Shown: piece after piece, positions 7,383 to 17,477 of the stretch
Layout of the letters: the number at the start of each line of letters is the position of its first letter
Position numbering within the stretch: the first letter of the stretch is position 1
Source: Dehalococcoidia bacterium
Lineage (GTDB): Bacteria; Chloroflexota; Dehalococcoidia; Bin125
Direction: 5' to 3'
DNA: 64,000 nt
NCBI GenBank assembly: GCA_022822855.1
Contig: JAJDYG010000008.1
Location: forward strand, 1 to 64,000
The notes under the pieces: generated by a model
Seen by the model: the letters and a program-made list of their open reading frames with translations, nothing else
The model's database searches: none
What the model was told of the DNA's origin: nothing
Translations under genes and position numbers: made by a program

Positions 7383-8852
7383 ATGCCAAACATGAATGTC
7401 CGCGTTCGCTACGGTCCCTCTCCGACCGGCGAGCCGCACGTCGGCAACATTCGCACCGCCCTCTTCGACTGGTTGCTCGCCCGACGCTTCGGCGGGCAAT
7501 TCATCGTCCGGATCGAGGATACCGACCAGTCCCGCGCAGTCGAAGGCACCGAGCAACTGATCCTCGACGCGCTCACCTGGCTCGGACTCGACTGGGACGA
7601 GGGTCCGGACATCGGCGGTCCGTTCGCTCCCTACCGGCAGTCGGAGCGGCTGCCGATGTACGCCGAAGCGGCCCAACGTTTGGTTGAGGAGGCCAGCGCG
7701 TATCGCTGCAACTGCAGCTCCGAACGCCTCGACGCGCTGCGCAAGTCCCAGCAGAAGGCCAAGCAGCCGCCCGGCTACGACCGCCGCTGCCGCGACCTCG
7801 ATGTCTCGGCCCAGGAACCGCACGTCGTCCGCCTGGCGATGCCCAGCGAGGGCGACACGATCGTCAACGACTACCTGCGCGGCGAGGTCTCGTTCCAGAA
7901 CTCGCTGCTCGACGACCACGTGCTGCTCAAGCGGGACGGTTTCCCCACCTACCACCTGGCCTCGGTCGTCGACGACCACCACATGCAGATCACCCACGTC
8001 ATTCGCGGAGAAGAGTGGCTCTCCTCGGCTCCGCGACACGTCCAGACCTACGCCGCTCTGGGCTGGGACGAGCCCGCCTGGGTCCACATCCCGATCATCC
8101 GCGGACCGGACGGGGCCAAACTCTCCAAGCGCCACGGCGCCACCTCGGTCCGCCAGTACGCCGACGAGGGTTTTCTGCCCGAGGCGCTGCTCAACTTCCT
8201 CGCGCTGCTCGGCTGGTCCAAAGACGAGACCACCACGATCATGTCCCGCGACGAAATCACCGAGGCCTTCAGCCTCGACGGGCTCGGCCTCGCCTCGGCC
8301 ATGTTCGACATCGAGCGTCTGCGAGAAATGAACGCCCGCTACATCCGCGACCTCGACCCGTCGGACTTCCTCCGCCGCGGACGACCGCACCTGGAAACGC
8401 GAGTGGGATCCTCTGTCAGCGATGGGGCGCTGGAGCGGCTGCTGCCGATCGCCCCGGCGATCCAGGAACGGGTCAAGCTGATGCCCGAGTTCGCCGACTA
8501 CACCGACTTCTTCTTCACCGAAGGCCCGCTCGAATACGACAACAGCGAACTGATGGGCCGCGCCTACAGGAACAAGCCCTGGGCCGCGCTGGAGTCAGTG
8601 GAGGCCTCGCTCAAGACGCTGCGCAGCATCGACGAAACTGAGTGGACCACGCCCGGTCTCGAGGCGGCGCTGCGCGAGCTGGCCTCCGAGCGCGGAGAGA
8701 AGCCCGGTGCGGTATTCACGCCGATCCGCGTCGCCGCGACCGGCAAGCGAATCGCGCCGCCGCTCTTTGAAACACTGGAAACACTCGGCCAGGCGCTGAC
8801 GGTCGAACGGCTCAATGCCGCCGCCGAGCGGCTGGCCAGACCCGACGACTAG
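7383..8852 (+). CDS. gltX: Glutamyl-tRNA synthetase
   Basis: Class I aminoacyl-tRNA synthetase of 489 aa charging tRNA-Glu, and perhaps tRNA-Gln in a GatCAB-dependent route. The HIGH-type motif is PSPTGEPHVGN (residues about 12-22) and the KMSKS-type motif is AKLSKRHGATS. The Rossmann core and the C-terminal anticodon-binding helices span a normal family length. ATG 7383 has GGAG 8 bases upstream; ATG 7392 is an alternative. tRNA-Gln and tRNA-Glu genes follow 21 bases after the stop, a suggestive functional pairing. A long A/C-rich leader precedes it. Confidence 0.95.
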   Translation: MPNMNVRVRYGPSPTGEPHVGNIRTALFDWLLARRFGGQFIVRIEDTDQSRAVEGTEQLILDALTWLGLDWDEGPDIGGPFAPYRQSERLPMYAEAAQRLVEEASAYRCNCSSERLDALRKSQQKAKQPPGYDRRCRDLDVSAQEPHVVRLAMPSEGDTIVNDYLRGEVSFQNSLLDDHVLLKRDGFPTYHLASVVDDHHMQITHVIRGEEWLSSAPRHVQTYAALGWDEPAWVHIPIIRGPDGAKLSKRHGATSVRQYADEGFLPEALLNFLALLGWSKDETTTIMSRDEITEAFSLDGLGLASAMFDIERLREMNARYIRDLDPSDFLRRGRPHLETRVGSSVSDGALERLLPIAPAIQERVKLMPEFADYTDFFFTEGPLEYDNSELMGRAYRNKPWAALESVEASLKTLRSIDETEWTTPGLEAALRELASERGEKPGAVFTPIRVAATGKRIAPPLFETLETLGQALTVERLNAAAERLARPDD

Positions 8853-8873
8853 AGTGATAAGCTGAGGCTCCGT

Positions 8874-8947
8874 TGGGGATTGGTCTAGTGGTAGGACGAC
8901 TGACTCTGGATCAGTTAGCGGGGGTTCGAATCCTCCATCCCCAGCCA
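8874..8947 (+). tRNA. tRNA-Gln (CUG)
   Basis: A 74-base cloverleaf. Acceptor TGGGGAT pairs with ATCCCCA. The anticodon arm is ACTGA-CTCTGGA-TCAGT with anticodon CTG. The T arm has GGTTCGAATCC. Discriminator G and an encoded CCA end at 8947. Confidence 0.95.
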
Positions 8948-8974
8948 AACAAAGTCGTCGGTCGCATCCAGCGT

Positions 8975-9051
8975 GGGGCATTCGTCTAGCGGCCAAGGAC
9001 ACCGCCCTCTCAAGGCGGAGATCAGGGGTTCGAATCCCCTATGCCCTACCA
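8975..9051 (+). tRNA. tRNA-Glu (CUC)
   Basis: A 77-base cloverleaf. Acceptor GGGGCAT pairs with ATGCCCT (one G-U). The anticodon arm is CCGCC-CTCTCAA-GGCGG with anticodon CTC. The T arm contains GGGGTTCGAATCCCC. Encoded CCA ends at 9051. It lies 27 bases after tRNA-Gln and is probably co-transcribed. Confidence 0.95.
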
Positions 9052-9389
9052 CCCTCATTCCACTATTGACCTCCCAATCGACCAGCCGATGACGGTTCCT
9101 GCCGGTCGCGGTCGTCGACCTTGAACCCAACCACGTTCCGCCGACTCCGGTAGCCGGAGACGGTCGGCTTGCCGCTGACGAGCGGGCCACCTCTGTGGCC
9201 GTTTGGGCTGCCTCGTAGAGACGACCCTGGGCGCGTCACGTCGGCAATGGCGATTGTCAACGCAGACCCGTGTTGCCGATGTTGTGACCTCGATTTGAGA
9301 GTACTAGCCTCACCGCGTCCGGGTTCGAGCAGTTTGGCGACCGCGTCCAGTCACCGACCGCCGCAACGGACGGAAGGAGACGGCGCCCA
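9052..9389. other. Intergenic gap with one hairpin, no gene seen
   Basis: 338 bases between tRNA-Glu and the binding-lipoprotein gene. A stem at 9141-9167 (CCGACTCCGG-TAG-CCGGAGACGGTCGG, with a small bulge) could terminate or process the tRNA transcript, though it lacks a T-tract. No convincing ORF. The promoter of the following cluster should lie here; no strong -35/-10 pair was identified. Confidence 0.4.
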
Positions 9390-10496
9390 ATGCCAAGACT
9401 ACGAAGCTCCCATCTGGCCTATCTGTTTGTTTCACTCTTCATCGCCATCGGAGGGGTTCTTGCCGCCTGCGGCGGCGATGACGAGCCGGACGGTCCGGCC
9501 GATGATGTCAAGATCGTGCTCCAGTGGGTCGTCCAGGCCCAGTTCGCCGGCTACTACGCCGCGTTGGAGAACGGCTTCTACGAAGACGAGAACCTCAACG
9601 TCGAGATTCAGCCCGGCGGTCCCGACATTCTGCCGGTCCAGCTCGTCGCGGCGGGGGCGGCCGACCTCGCGGTTCAGCCGTTCGCCGTCTTGCTCTCCGC
9701 TCGTGACCAGGGCATCGACGTTGTCGCCGTGGCTCAGGTCTTCGAGCGCTCCGGCTACCGGCTTGTCTCATGGGCCGACGACAACATCACGTCGCCCGAA
9801 CAATGGGGAGGCAAGAAGATCGGCGTCTGGGCAGGCCACGAGATGGTCTCCGCGACGATCAACAAGTATGGGTTGTCTGAGGGCTCCGGCGCCGATCAGG
9901 TCGAGTTGATCGGTCAGGGATTCGACATGCAGCTCCTGCTCACCAGGCAAGTCGACATGGCCTCGGCGATGGTTTACAACGAGTTCGCCCAGCTCATCGA
10001 GGCTGGCAACCCGGTCAGCGACTTCCGCGTGGTCGACTTCCAGGATCACGAGACCAACACACTCGAGGACGCGCTGCTGGCTCGGGGCGAGTGGCTTGAG
10101 GACGAGGACAATCAGGACATCGTTACTCGCTTCTTGCGTGCATCGGCCAAGGGCTGGGCGCTCTGCGCCGACGATCCGGAGGAATGCGTCGAAATTGTGC
10201 TCAAGTACGGTCCGGCGCTGCCTCGCGCCCACCAGACCTGGATGATGAACGAGATCAACAAGCTGATGTGGCCCTCGACCAAGGGCTGGGGCGTGATCGA
10301 CCGAACATCGGCTTCGCGTACCGCTGACCTCATGCTCCAGTACGACGTGATCTCAGAAGCCGCCGACCTCGATGCGGCCTACACGAATGAGTACGTGGAG
10401 GCCGCGCTTGAGGACTTCTCGGACGACGAACGGTTCCGCAACGACTATGACCCGCTGGAGCTCGATGTCGAAGACCTCTTGCCTGACGACGGCTAG
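9390..10496 (+). CDS. ABC transporter substrate-binding lipoprotein, NMT1/THI5 type
   Basis: A 368-aa exported lipoprotein. The signal peptide (residues 1-26) ends in lipobox VLAAC, so Cys about 27 is lipidated after LspA cleavage. The mature part starts with KIVLQWVVQAQFAGYYAA and NGFYEDENLNVEI, typical of the NMT1/THI5-like family that binds pyrimidine-type ligands and precursors. It begins the cluster with a ureidopropionase, dihydropyrimidinase and the ABC permease/ATPase set at 15.8-18.3 kb. It is therefore likely the ligand-binding part of a cyclic-ureide/pyrimidine importer. AAGGAGA lies 10 bases before the ATG. Confidence 0.88.
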   Translation: MPRLRSSHLAYLFVSLFIAIGGVLAACGGDDEPDGPADDVKIVLQWVVQAQFAGYYAALENGFYEDENLNVEIQPGGPDILPVQLVAAGAADLAVQPFAVLLSARDQGIDVVAVAQVFERSGYRLVSWADDNITSPEQWGGKKIGVWAGHEMVSATINKYGLSEGSGADQVELIGQGFDMQLLLTRQVDMASAMVYNEFAQLIEAGNPVSDFRVVDFQDHETNTLEDALLARGEWLEDEDNQDIVTRFLRASAKGWALCADDPEECVEIVLKYGPALPRAHQTWMMNEINKLMWPSTKGWGVIDRTSASRTADLMLQYDVISEAADLDAAYTNEYVEAALEDFSDDERFRNDYDPLELDVEDLLPDDG

Positions 10497-10560
10497 ACCC
10501 TGGATGCGGTCGGCGGAACCAAACACCGACCACGCCCGACCAAGAGAGAAGCGGTGAAGC

Positions 10561-11394
10561 ATGTCCCGCATCGTCCGTGCAGCGCTGATCCAGACCGAGG
10601 GTCTGACTCCGGTCGAGAAGATGGTTGAGCATCAGATCAAGCTGATCCGCGAAGCCGCCGAGCAAGGCGCGCAGGTCACCTGTCTGCAGGAGCTCGCGAC
10701 CGGCCCATACTTCTGCCAGGAAGAGGACAAGCGCTGGTACGGCCTGGCCGAGCCCGTGCCGGACGGCCCCACGGTGCAGCGCATGCAGGAGGTCGCCGAG
10801 GAGACCGGGATGGTGCTGATCGTGCCGGTCTACGAGATCGAGTCCCCCGGTTTCCTCTACAACTGCGCCGCCGTGATCGACTCCGACGGCAGCTACCTGG
10901 GCAAGTACCGCAAAACGCACATCCCCCACTCCGACAACTTCCTCGAGAAGTACTACTTCCGACCCGGCAACCTCGGCTATCCCACCTTCGACACCAGCGT
11001 GGGCAAGATCGGCGTCTACATCTGCTACGACCGCCACTTCCCCGAGGGCGCCAGGGCGCTGGGACTGAACGGCGCCGAGATCGTCTTCATTCCATCGGCC
11101 ACAGCGGGCCATTCCCGAGTCCTATGGGACGTCGAGCAACGTTTTCACGCGATCGCCAACGGCTACTTCGTTGGCACGATCAACCGGGTCGGCACGGCGC
11201 TAAAGCCCGACGTCCACTTCTACGGACACAGCTACTTCTGCAACCCGAGTGGAGAAGTCCTGGCCCAGGCCGACGACCAGGAGGCAGTGATCGTCGCCGA
11301 CCTCGATCTGGACCAACTCGCCGAGGCCAGAGCCGAGTGGCCGTTCTACCGCGATCGCCGACCGGACATGTACGAACCGTTGACCAAGCCCTAA
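10561..11394 (+). CDS. Carbon-nitrogen hydrolase, beta-ureidopropionase-like
   Basis: A 277-aa nitrilase-superfamily amidase. The Glu-Lys-Cys triad is visible: about E44 in LQELATGPYF, K118 in KYRKTHIP and C155 in YICYDRHFPE. Length and motifs fit N-carbamoyl-beta-alanine or N-carbamoyl-amino-acid amidohydrolases, which release CO2 and ammonia. Sitting between the binding lipoprotein and dihydropyrimidinase, it should act on the ring-opened ureide. N-carbamoylputrescine amidase is a close relative that motifs alone cannot exclude. Confidence 0.88.
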   Translation: MSRIVRAALIQTEGLTPVEKMVEHQIKLIREAAEQGAQVTCLQELATGPYFCQEEDKRWYGLAEPVPDGPTVQRMQEVAEETGMVLIVPVYEIESPGFLYNCAAVIDSDGSYLGKYRKTHIPHSDNFLEKYYFRPGNLGYPTFDTSVGKIGVYICYDRHFPEGARALGLNGAEIVFIPSATAGHSRVLWDVEQRFHAIANGYFVGTINRVGTALKPDVHFYGHSYFCNPSGEVLAQADDQEAVIVADLDLDQLAEARAEWPFYRDRRPDMYEPLTKP

Positions 11395-11421
11395 GCCGGC
11401 AACGAGTGAAGGAAGTATGAG

Positions 11422-12858
11422 ATGGCATCTGTCCTGATCACCGGCGGGACCGTCACGACCGCCAGCGAGCAATACGTCGCCGATGTCTTCCTGGACGACG
11501 GCGTGATTGTGCAGATCGGCGCCAACCTCCAGGTCGCCGCCGACACCGTGGTGCCTGCCGACGGTCAGTACGTCATCCCCGGCGGGATCGATGTCCACAC
11601 CCACCTCGGAGAAACCGTCTTCCGCACGATCACCGCCGATAGCTGGGAATCCGGAACCGTTGCCGCCGCCTTCGGCGGCACCACGACGGTCGTCGACTTC
11701 GCCCGCCAGGAGCGGGAAGGCATGTCGCCAATCGAGGCGATTGAACACCGACGCCGGCAAGCCGAGTCGCAGGCGGTCATCGACTACGGCTTCCACCTGA
11801 TGGCGACCAACCTGTCGTCGCAGGAGTATCTCGAGGAACTCGCGGCGCTGCCCGGCGAAGGGGTGAGCAGCTTCAAGCTCTTGATGGCCTATCCCGGCAC
11901 CATGATGGTTGACGACCTGACCATCTTCCGCGCCATGCAGGTCGCCGCCGACACCAACGCGATCGTAACGCTGCACGCGGAAAACGGCCACGTGATCCAG
12001 CAGATCACCGATCAGTTCGCCGCCGAGGGCAAGGTGCAGGAACACATGCACATGCACGCCCACCCGCATCTCGTTGAGGGTGAAGCGACGCATCGCGGAA
12101 TCGCGATGGCCGAGATGGCCGGTTCGGCCGTCTACATCGTGCATCTCTCCAGCCGCACCGCGCTGACCGAGGTCGAAGCGGCCAAAGCGCGAGGACAAGC
12201 GGTCTTCGCCGAGACCTGCCCGCAATACCTGTTCGCCGCCTACGAGGATTACGAAAACGCCGGCTTCGAGGCGGCCAAGTACATCTGCTCTCCGCCGATC
12301 CGCGAGCGCGCCAATCAGGATGAACTCTGGCGCGGGATCGAGACCGGGGCGCTCTCCGTGATCGCCACCGACCACTGCACCTTCCGCATGCAGGACGATC
12401 TGGCCGAGCTGCCGCCGCAGAAGCCAATGGGCAAGGGCGACTTCCGCTACATCCCCAACGGCGTGCCCGGCGTCGAGAACCGGATGCATCTGATGTACGA
12501 AGGCGGCGTCATCGGCGGACACTTCGACATGATGCGCTTCGTCGACCTCAACTGCACCATGCCGGCCAAGCTCTTCGGCCTCTATCCGAGAAAAGGCGTC
12601 ATCGGAGTCGGTGCCGACGCCGACATCGTGGTCTGGGACCCCAATGCCGACTACACGATCGAGGCCGCCACGCATCACATGCGCGTCGACTACAACCTCT
12701 ACGAAGGCATGAAGGTCAGCGGACGTCCGAGCACCGTGATCTCGCGAGGCGAAATCATCGTTGCCGGCGAGAAGTTCCTCGGAGCACTGGGCCGCGGACA
12801 ATACCTTCGCCGCTCAAGGCCGTACGTCCTTGACCACCCAGCAAGTGCGACGGCCTGA
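11422..12858 (+). CDS. hydA: Dihydropyrimidinase / hydantoinase
   Basis: A 478-aa cyclic amidohydrolase that opens dihydropyrimidine or hydantoin rings. The binuclear metal site is complete: H59 and H61 in GGIDVHTHLG, carboxylated K152 in SSFKLLMAYPG, H185 in LHAENG, H241 in IVHLSS and D317 in ATDHC. Length matches the family. The ATG at 11422 has GGAAG upstream. It works before the amidase at 10561. Chain opening gives N-carbamoyl-beta-alanine (from dihydrouracil) or N-carbamoyl amino acids (from hydantoins). No dihydropyrimidine dehydrogenase gene is nearby. Confidence 0.93.
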   Translation: MASVLITGGTVTTASEQYVADVFLDDGVIVQIGANLQVAADTVVPADGQYVIPGGIDVHTHLGETVFRTITADSWESGTVAAAFGGTTTVVDFARQEREGMSPIEAIEHRRRQAESQAVIDYGFHLMATNLSSQEYLEELAALPGEGVSSFKLLMAYPGTMMVDDLTIFRAMQVAADTNAIVTLHAENGHVIQQITDQFAAEGKVQEHMHMHAHPHLVEGEATHRGIAMAEMAGSAVYIVHLSSRTALTEVEAAKARGQAVFAETCPQYLFAAYEDYENAGFEAAKYICSPPIRERANQDELWRGIETGALSVIATDHCTFRMQDDLAELPPQKPMGKGDFRYIPNGVPGVENRMHLMYEGGVIGGHFDMMRFVDLNCTMPAKLFGLYPRKGVIGVGADADIVVWDPNADYTIEAATHHMRVDYNLYEGMKVSGRPSTVISRGEIIVAGEKFLGALGRGQYLRRSRPYVLDHPASATA

Positions 12859-12859
12859 C

Positions 12860-14203
12860 ATGAGCACCGATCAAGCCATCTCTGGAGCCGGCGCACAGGA
12901 AATCCTCGACCTCTGCCGCGAGTACACGCTCTACGAGTGGGGCACGCAGGAGCAAGTCAACCCCATCCCCTTCGCCCGCGCCAAGGGAAACTATCTCTGG
13001 GACGCCGACGGCAAGCGCTACCTCGACTTCAACTCGCAGGCGATGTGCGTCAACATTGGCCACGCCGACGACCGGGTCATCAGGGCGATCAACGAGCAGG
13101 TCTCGGAGTTGCCCTATGTGGTGCCTGCCCACGCCACCGAAGCCCGCGGACGGCTCGGCAAAGAGCTGGCCCGAATCTCGCCGGACGGACTCAACAAGTC
13201 CTACATCACGCTGGCCGGGGCCGACGCGAATGAGGCCGCTGTGCGGATTGCGCGGCTCTACACCGGGCGCTACAAGATTCTGACTCGCTACCGCTCCTAT
13301 CACGGCAGCAGCCAGGGGGTGATGTACGCCTCCGGCGATTTCCGCCGCATGCCCTCCGAGGAGGGCATGACCGGCGTCGTCCGCATCCTCGATCCATACC
13401 TCTACCGCAGCCCGCTGGCGGTCAACGAGGAAGACTTCGTCCCCGCTTACATGCAGTACCTCGACGACGTCATCCAGCGCGAAGGGCCAGAGACCATCGC
13501 AGCCTTCCTGCTCGAACCGATCACGGGCACCAACGGGATCATCGTCCCGCCCGAGGGCTGGTACCAGGGAATCCGCGAGCTCTGCGACCGCTACGGGATC
13601 CTGCTCATCGACGATGAAGTGATGGCCGGATTCGGACGCACCGGCAAGATGTTCGCGATCGAACACGAGGGCGTGGTCCCCGACATGATGACCATGGCCA
13701 AGGGACTGACCAGCGCGATCGTGCCGCTCGGCGCAGTGATGGTCAACGATCGGATCGCCGAGCACTTCGAGCACAATCCGCTCGGCCACGGCATCACCTA
13801 CGGCAGCCACACCGTGGGCTGCGCGGCCGCCCTGGCGACCCTCGCCGTCTACGAGGAAGACAACCTGATCGAGAACGCCGTCCGCATGGGCGAGATCATC
13901 CAGTCCGAGTACGCCGCCATGACCGAGCGCCATCCGTCGATCGGCGAGGCGCGCGGGCGCGGGCTGTTCACCGTGATCGAGCTGACCGCCGATCGCGCGA
14001 CCAAGGCGCCGCTGATGTCGGTCGACCCCGACCTGACCCACCGCGTCGATCAGTTTTTCCGCGACGAAGGCATGTTCGTCAATGTGCGCGGCGATTTCAT
14101 CTTTGGCAACCCGCCGCTCTCGATCACCGAGGAGGAGCTGCGTTGGGCGCTCTCGGTCGTCGACCGCGCCCTCGATATCACCGACGAAGCCGTTCGCCAG
14201 TAG
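12860..14203 (+). CDS. Class III aminotransferase (beta-alanine or GSA-aminomutase-like)
   Basis: A 447-aa PLP enzyme of fold type I. Motifs are GAAD-type AGADANEAAVRIAR, SYHGSSQG, LLIDDEVMAGFGRTG (Asp contacting the PLP nitrogen) and the Schiff-base lysine in MAKGLTSA. The ATG at 12860 follows the hydA stop by one base. In this cluster it would take the amino group from beta-alanine or a related omega-amino acid, giving malonate semialdehyde. Similarity to glutamate-1-semialdehyde aminomutases cannot be excluded by eye. Confidence 0.88.
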   Translation: MSTDQAISGAGAQEILDLCREYTLYEWGTQEQVNPIPFARAKGNYLWDADGKRYLDFNSQAMCVNIGHADDRVIRAINEQVSELPYVVPAHATEARGRLGKELARISPDGLNKSYITLAGADANEAAVRIARLYTGRYKILTRYRSYHGSSQGVMYASGDFRRMPSEEGMTGVVRILDPYLYRSPLAVNEEDFVPAYMQYLDDVIQREGPETIAAFLLEPITGTNGIIVPPEGWYQGIRELCDRYGILLIDDEVMAGFGRTGKMFAIEHEGVVPDMMTMAKGLTSAIVPLGAVMVNDRIAEHFEHNPLGHGITYGSHTVGCAAALATLAVYEEDNLIENAVRMGEIIQSEYAAMTERHPSIGEARGRGLFTVIELTADRATKAPLMSVDPDLTHRVDQFFRDEGMFVNVRGDFIFGNPPLSITEEELRWALSVVDRALDITDEAVRQ

Positions 14204-14256
14204 GGCAGTCGGCGCAGCGGGAATAGTGTTTGGCACAGAGAGGACGGTCTTTTCAC

Positions 14257-14661
14257 GTGACTGACTACAAGAGCGGCGACCGCTACCAGCAAGGCGTCGA
14301 GCTGATGAACAGCATCGCCATGAATCCCGAGGGCATGGACGCGATCGCCGACGCCAACGGGGCTGTCGGCCCCGATGTCGCCCGGATGCTGGGCGAGTTC
14401 TGTTTCGGCGACGTCTGGACGCACGGCCCGCTCGACCTGCGCACCAAGCGAGTCATCACGCTGGCCACCATCTCCGCCCTGGGACGCGAGCGGCAACTCC
14501 GCGGACACATCGCCGGAGCGCTGGCCCAGGGCTTCACCCGCGAGGAGATTCAGAGCATCTTCGTCCATCAATTCGCCTACGGCGGCTTCCCCATGGGGCT
14601 CTCGGGGCTGCAGGTCGCTGCCGAGGTCTTCGCCTCGCTCGATACCGAGGACGACGACTAA
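14257..14661 (+). CDS. Carboxymuconolactone decarboxylase-like (AhpD fold) protein
   Basis: A 134-aa all-helical protein. The core RTKRVITLATISALGRERQLRGHIAGAL then GFTREEI matches the carboxymuconolactone decarboxylase family. There is no CxxC, so it is of the CMD rather than the AhpD redox type. I chose GTG 14257 (VTDYKSGDRYQQG); TTG 14230 is an alternative, with AGAGAGGA lying 12 bases before the GTG. It sits inside the ureide cluster between the aminotransferase and LLM genes; its reaction there is unknown. Confidence 0.8.
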   Translation: MTDYKSGDRYQQGVELMNSIAMNPEGMDAIADANGAVGPDVARMLGEFCFGDVWTHGPLDLRTKRVITLATISALGRERQLRGHIAGALAQGFTREEIQSIFVHQFAYGGFPMGLSGLQVAAEVFASLDTEDDD

Positions 14662-14717
14662 CCAAGCTGTAGCTAACTGGGGCGGACTCGGTCGCTGAAC
14701 GGGATGGAGCAGCAAAG

Positions 14718-15725
14718 ATGAAACTCGGACTGATGTCGGGCATCGACCATCCTCGCGATATCGTCCCGCAAGCTCAATGGGCGGAGGAACAGGGCTTCGA
14801 GACGGTCTGGACCGGTGAAGGTCGCCTGACCCGCAACTCGGTCGTCCATCTGACGCTGGCCGCCGCCAACACCAAGCGGATCACGGTTGGCAGCGGCATC
14901 TTCCCCTTCCGCACCCGCAGCGTGGGTTTGCTCGGGATGACCGCGCGAACGTTGGACGACCTCGCTCCGGGCCGGTTCAAACTTGGACTCGGCGCCTGGT
15001 GGGAGCCGCTGGCCAGCCGCAACGGTTTGCACACGGCCAAACCGCGAACGGCGATGAAGGAGATCATCCTCGCACTCAAGGACCTGCTCGACGGCAAATC
15101 GGTCACCTATCAGGGCGAATACGTCGACGTTGAGGACATCAAGTTCGACACGCCCGAGGACGACGACAATCCCTCCTATCCGGTGCCGATTTACATCGGC
15201 GCGGTCCGGCTGCGGATGATGGAGCTGGTCGGCGAGGTCGCCGACGGCGCGCTGATGGACTTCCTCGTACCGCCCGAGTACACCGCTCTCTCCGTCGAGC
15301 ACATCAAGATCGGCGCTGACCGCGTTGGACGCTCGATGGATGAGATCGACTGTCCGCAACTGCTGGGCGTGGCGATCGACGACGACAACCCTCAGGCCGC
15401 GGTCGACGCCTGCAAGAAGTTCCTCACCCAGTACATCGGTCAGCAGCCGCACATCACCGAGACCTGCGGAGCGACCGAGGAGCAGATTGCCGGGATCAAA
15501 AGCGTGATGGGTTGGCCGGCGACACAGGAACAGATCGAAGCGGCGATGCAGTTCGTCCCCGACGAGTTGGTCCGCGACGTCTGCTGCTGCGGCACCACCG
15601 CCGAGACGATCGAGCGGATCGAAGCGTTCGTCGCAGCCGGCTGCACCGAGCCGGTCCTGACCCCGCTTGGCAACTACCAGGACACCGTCGAGAAGATCGC
15701 TCGCGCGGTTCGCCAAGACGGCTGA
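14718..15725 (+). CDS. LLM-class (F420- or FMN-dependent) oxidoreductase
   Basis: A 335-aa TIM-barrel flavin/deazaflavin oxidoreductase of the luciferase-like superfamily. Evidence: the start MKLGLMSGIDHPRD, TRITVGSG-like strand (KRITVGSGIF), the conserved LAPGRFKLGLGAWW and the C-terminal EKIARAV. Starts like this resemble methylene-H4MPT reductase-like F420 enzymes. It is co-directional with the ureide genes. RutA, which opens uracil oxidatively, is in the same superfamily, so a role on the ring is possible but unproven. Odd feature: a triple Cys (VCCCG) near residue 293. Confidence 0.85.
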   Translation: MKLGLMSGIDHPRDIVPQAQWAEEQGFETVWTGEGRLTRNSVVHLTLAAANTKRITVGSGIFPFRTRSVGLLGMTARTLDDLAPGRFKLGLGAWWEPLASRNGLHTAKPRTAMKEIILALKDLLDGKSVTYQGEYVDVEDIKFDTPEDDDNPSYPVPIYIGAVRLRMMELVGEVADGALMDFLVPPEYTALSVEHIKIGADRVGRSMDEIDCPQLLGVAIDDDNPQAAVDACKKFLTQYIGQQPHITETCGATEEQIAGIKSVMGWPATQEQIEAAMQFVPDELVRDVCCCGTTAETIERIEAFVAAGCTEPVLTPLGNYQDTVEKIARAVRQDG

Positions 15726-15759
15726 GCCGAGCGCGCGCCGAAAGTGAGTTCGCCGATCG

Positions 15760-16635
15760 ATGAGCGCCAGCGCGAGCCCGGAGGTTGCTCCTCAGATCAC
15801 CGCGCGTGATCGGTTCCTGACCGAGGAACGCGCGGAGCGTCTTCGCTCGGCCTCCGCCCGGGTCACGCTGATCCTCATTCTGGTCACTCTGTTCCTCGGC
15901 GGCTGGGAGTTGCTCAAGTGGGCGACCGAGGCCCCCCGCACGACCCTGCCCCACTTCCACGAGGTCGTCGACTACCTGTTCAGCATCAACTCGCAGGGCG
16001 ACAAGGTCTGGCTGGCGATCGGCCGCAATCTTCGCCTGACCTTCATCGAGGCGCTCAGCGGTCTCTCCGTCGCGATCGTCGCCGGATTCGCCGCCGGCAC
16101 GCTGATGGCGCTCAGCCGCTGGACCGGCCGCGGCATCATGCCCTTCGTGATCGGCGCGCAGACCGTGCCGATCGTCGCCATCGCGCCAGCCCTCGTGATC
16201 TGGCTGGGCACCGGCTGGGAGACCAAGGCGTTGATCGCCGGCTTCCTCGCGTTCTTCCCGATCGCAGTCACCAGCGCCCGGGGCATCGGCGATGTCTCCC
16301 AGGACAGCCTCGATCTGATGGCCTCCTACGGAGCCTCCCGCACCGAAGTCTTCTTCAAGCTGCGCGTGCCCAGCGCCCTGCCCTACATCTTCACCGGCCT
16401 TGAGGTCGCCGCCGCGTTCAGCGTGATCGGCGCAATCGTCGCCGAGCTGCCGGTCGGCTCGCAGGACGGAATCGGCGTCGTGATTCTCACCTCGCAGCAG
16501 TACTTCAGCCTCCAGCCCGAGTCGTTGTTCGCCGCCATCGGCGGGGCATGTCTGCTCGGAGGAGCGATGGTCGCGATGGTCCGCATCATCCAGATCGTCG
16601 TGTTGCGCGGCCACCGAGCCCAGGAACTGAGTTAG
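15760..16635 (+). CDS. ABC transporter permease (SsuC/ThiX-like)
   Basis: A 291-aa inner-membrane permease with about six helices. The BPD_transp_1 EAA-type loop is visible around LMASYGASRTEVFFKLRVPSALPYI. It belongs to the NitT/TauT family, whose ligands are delivered by NMT1-like binding proteins, matching the lipoprotein at 9390. It is followed 11 bases later by the ATPase gene. With the second permease at 17474 it likely forms a heterodimeric channel. Confidence 0.9.
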   Translation: MSASASPEVAPQITARDRFLTEERAERLRSASARVTLILILVTLFLGGWELLKWATEAPRTTLPHFHEVVDYLFSINSQGDKVWLAIGRNLRLTFIEALSGLSVAIVAGFAAGTLMALSRWTGRGIMPFVIGAQTVPIVAIAPALVIWLGTGWETKALIAGFLAFFPIAVTSARGIGDVSQDSLDLMASYGASRTEVFFKLRVPSALPYIFTGLEVAAAFSVIGAIVAELPVGSQDGIGVVILTSQQYFSLQPESLFAAIGGACLLGGAMVAMVRIIQIVVLRGHRAQELS

Positions 16636-16646
16636 GGAGGCAGTCC

Positions 16647-17473
<827 letters not shown>

Positions 17474-17477
<4 letters not shown>

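Noticed and set aside
6921-8390. 489-codon minus-strand frame opposite gltX and element A
   Set aside because: Shadow of gltX, with no recognisable domain.
9141-9167. Intrinsic terminator after the tRNAs
   Set aside because: Hairpin is plausible but has no T-tract and starts 90 bases after tRNA-Glu; kept only as a hairpin.
11200-12801. 533-codon minus-strand frame opposite dihydropyrimidinase
   Set aside because: Composition and lack of motifs fit a shadow; hydA on + has all metal ligands.
12755-14236. 493-codon minus-strand frame opposite the aminotransferase
   Set aside because: Same reason; the + strand shows the PLP motifs.
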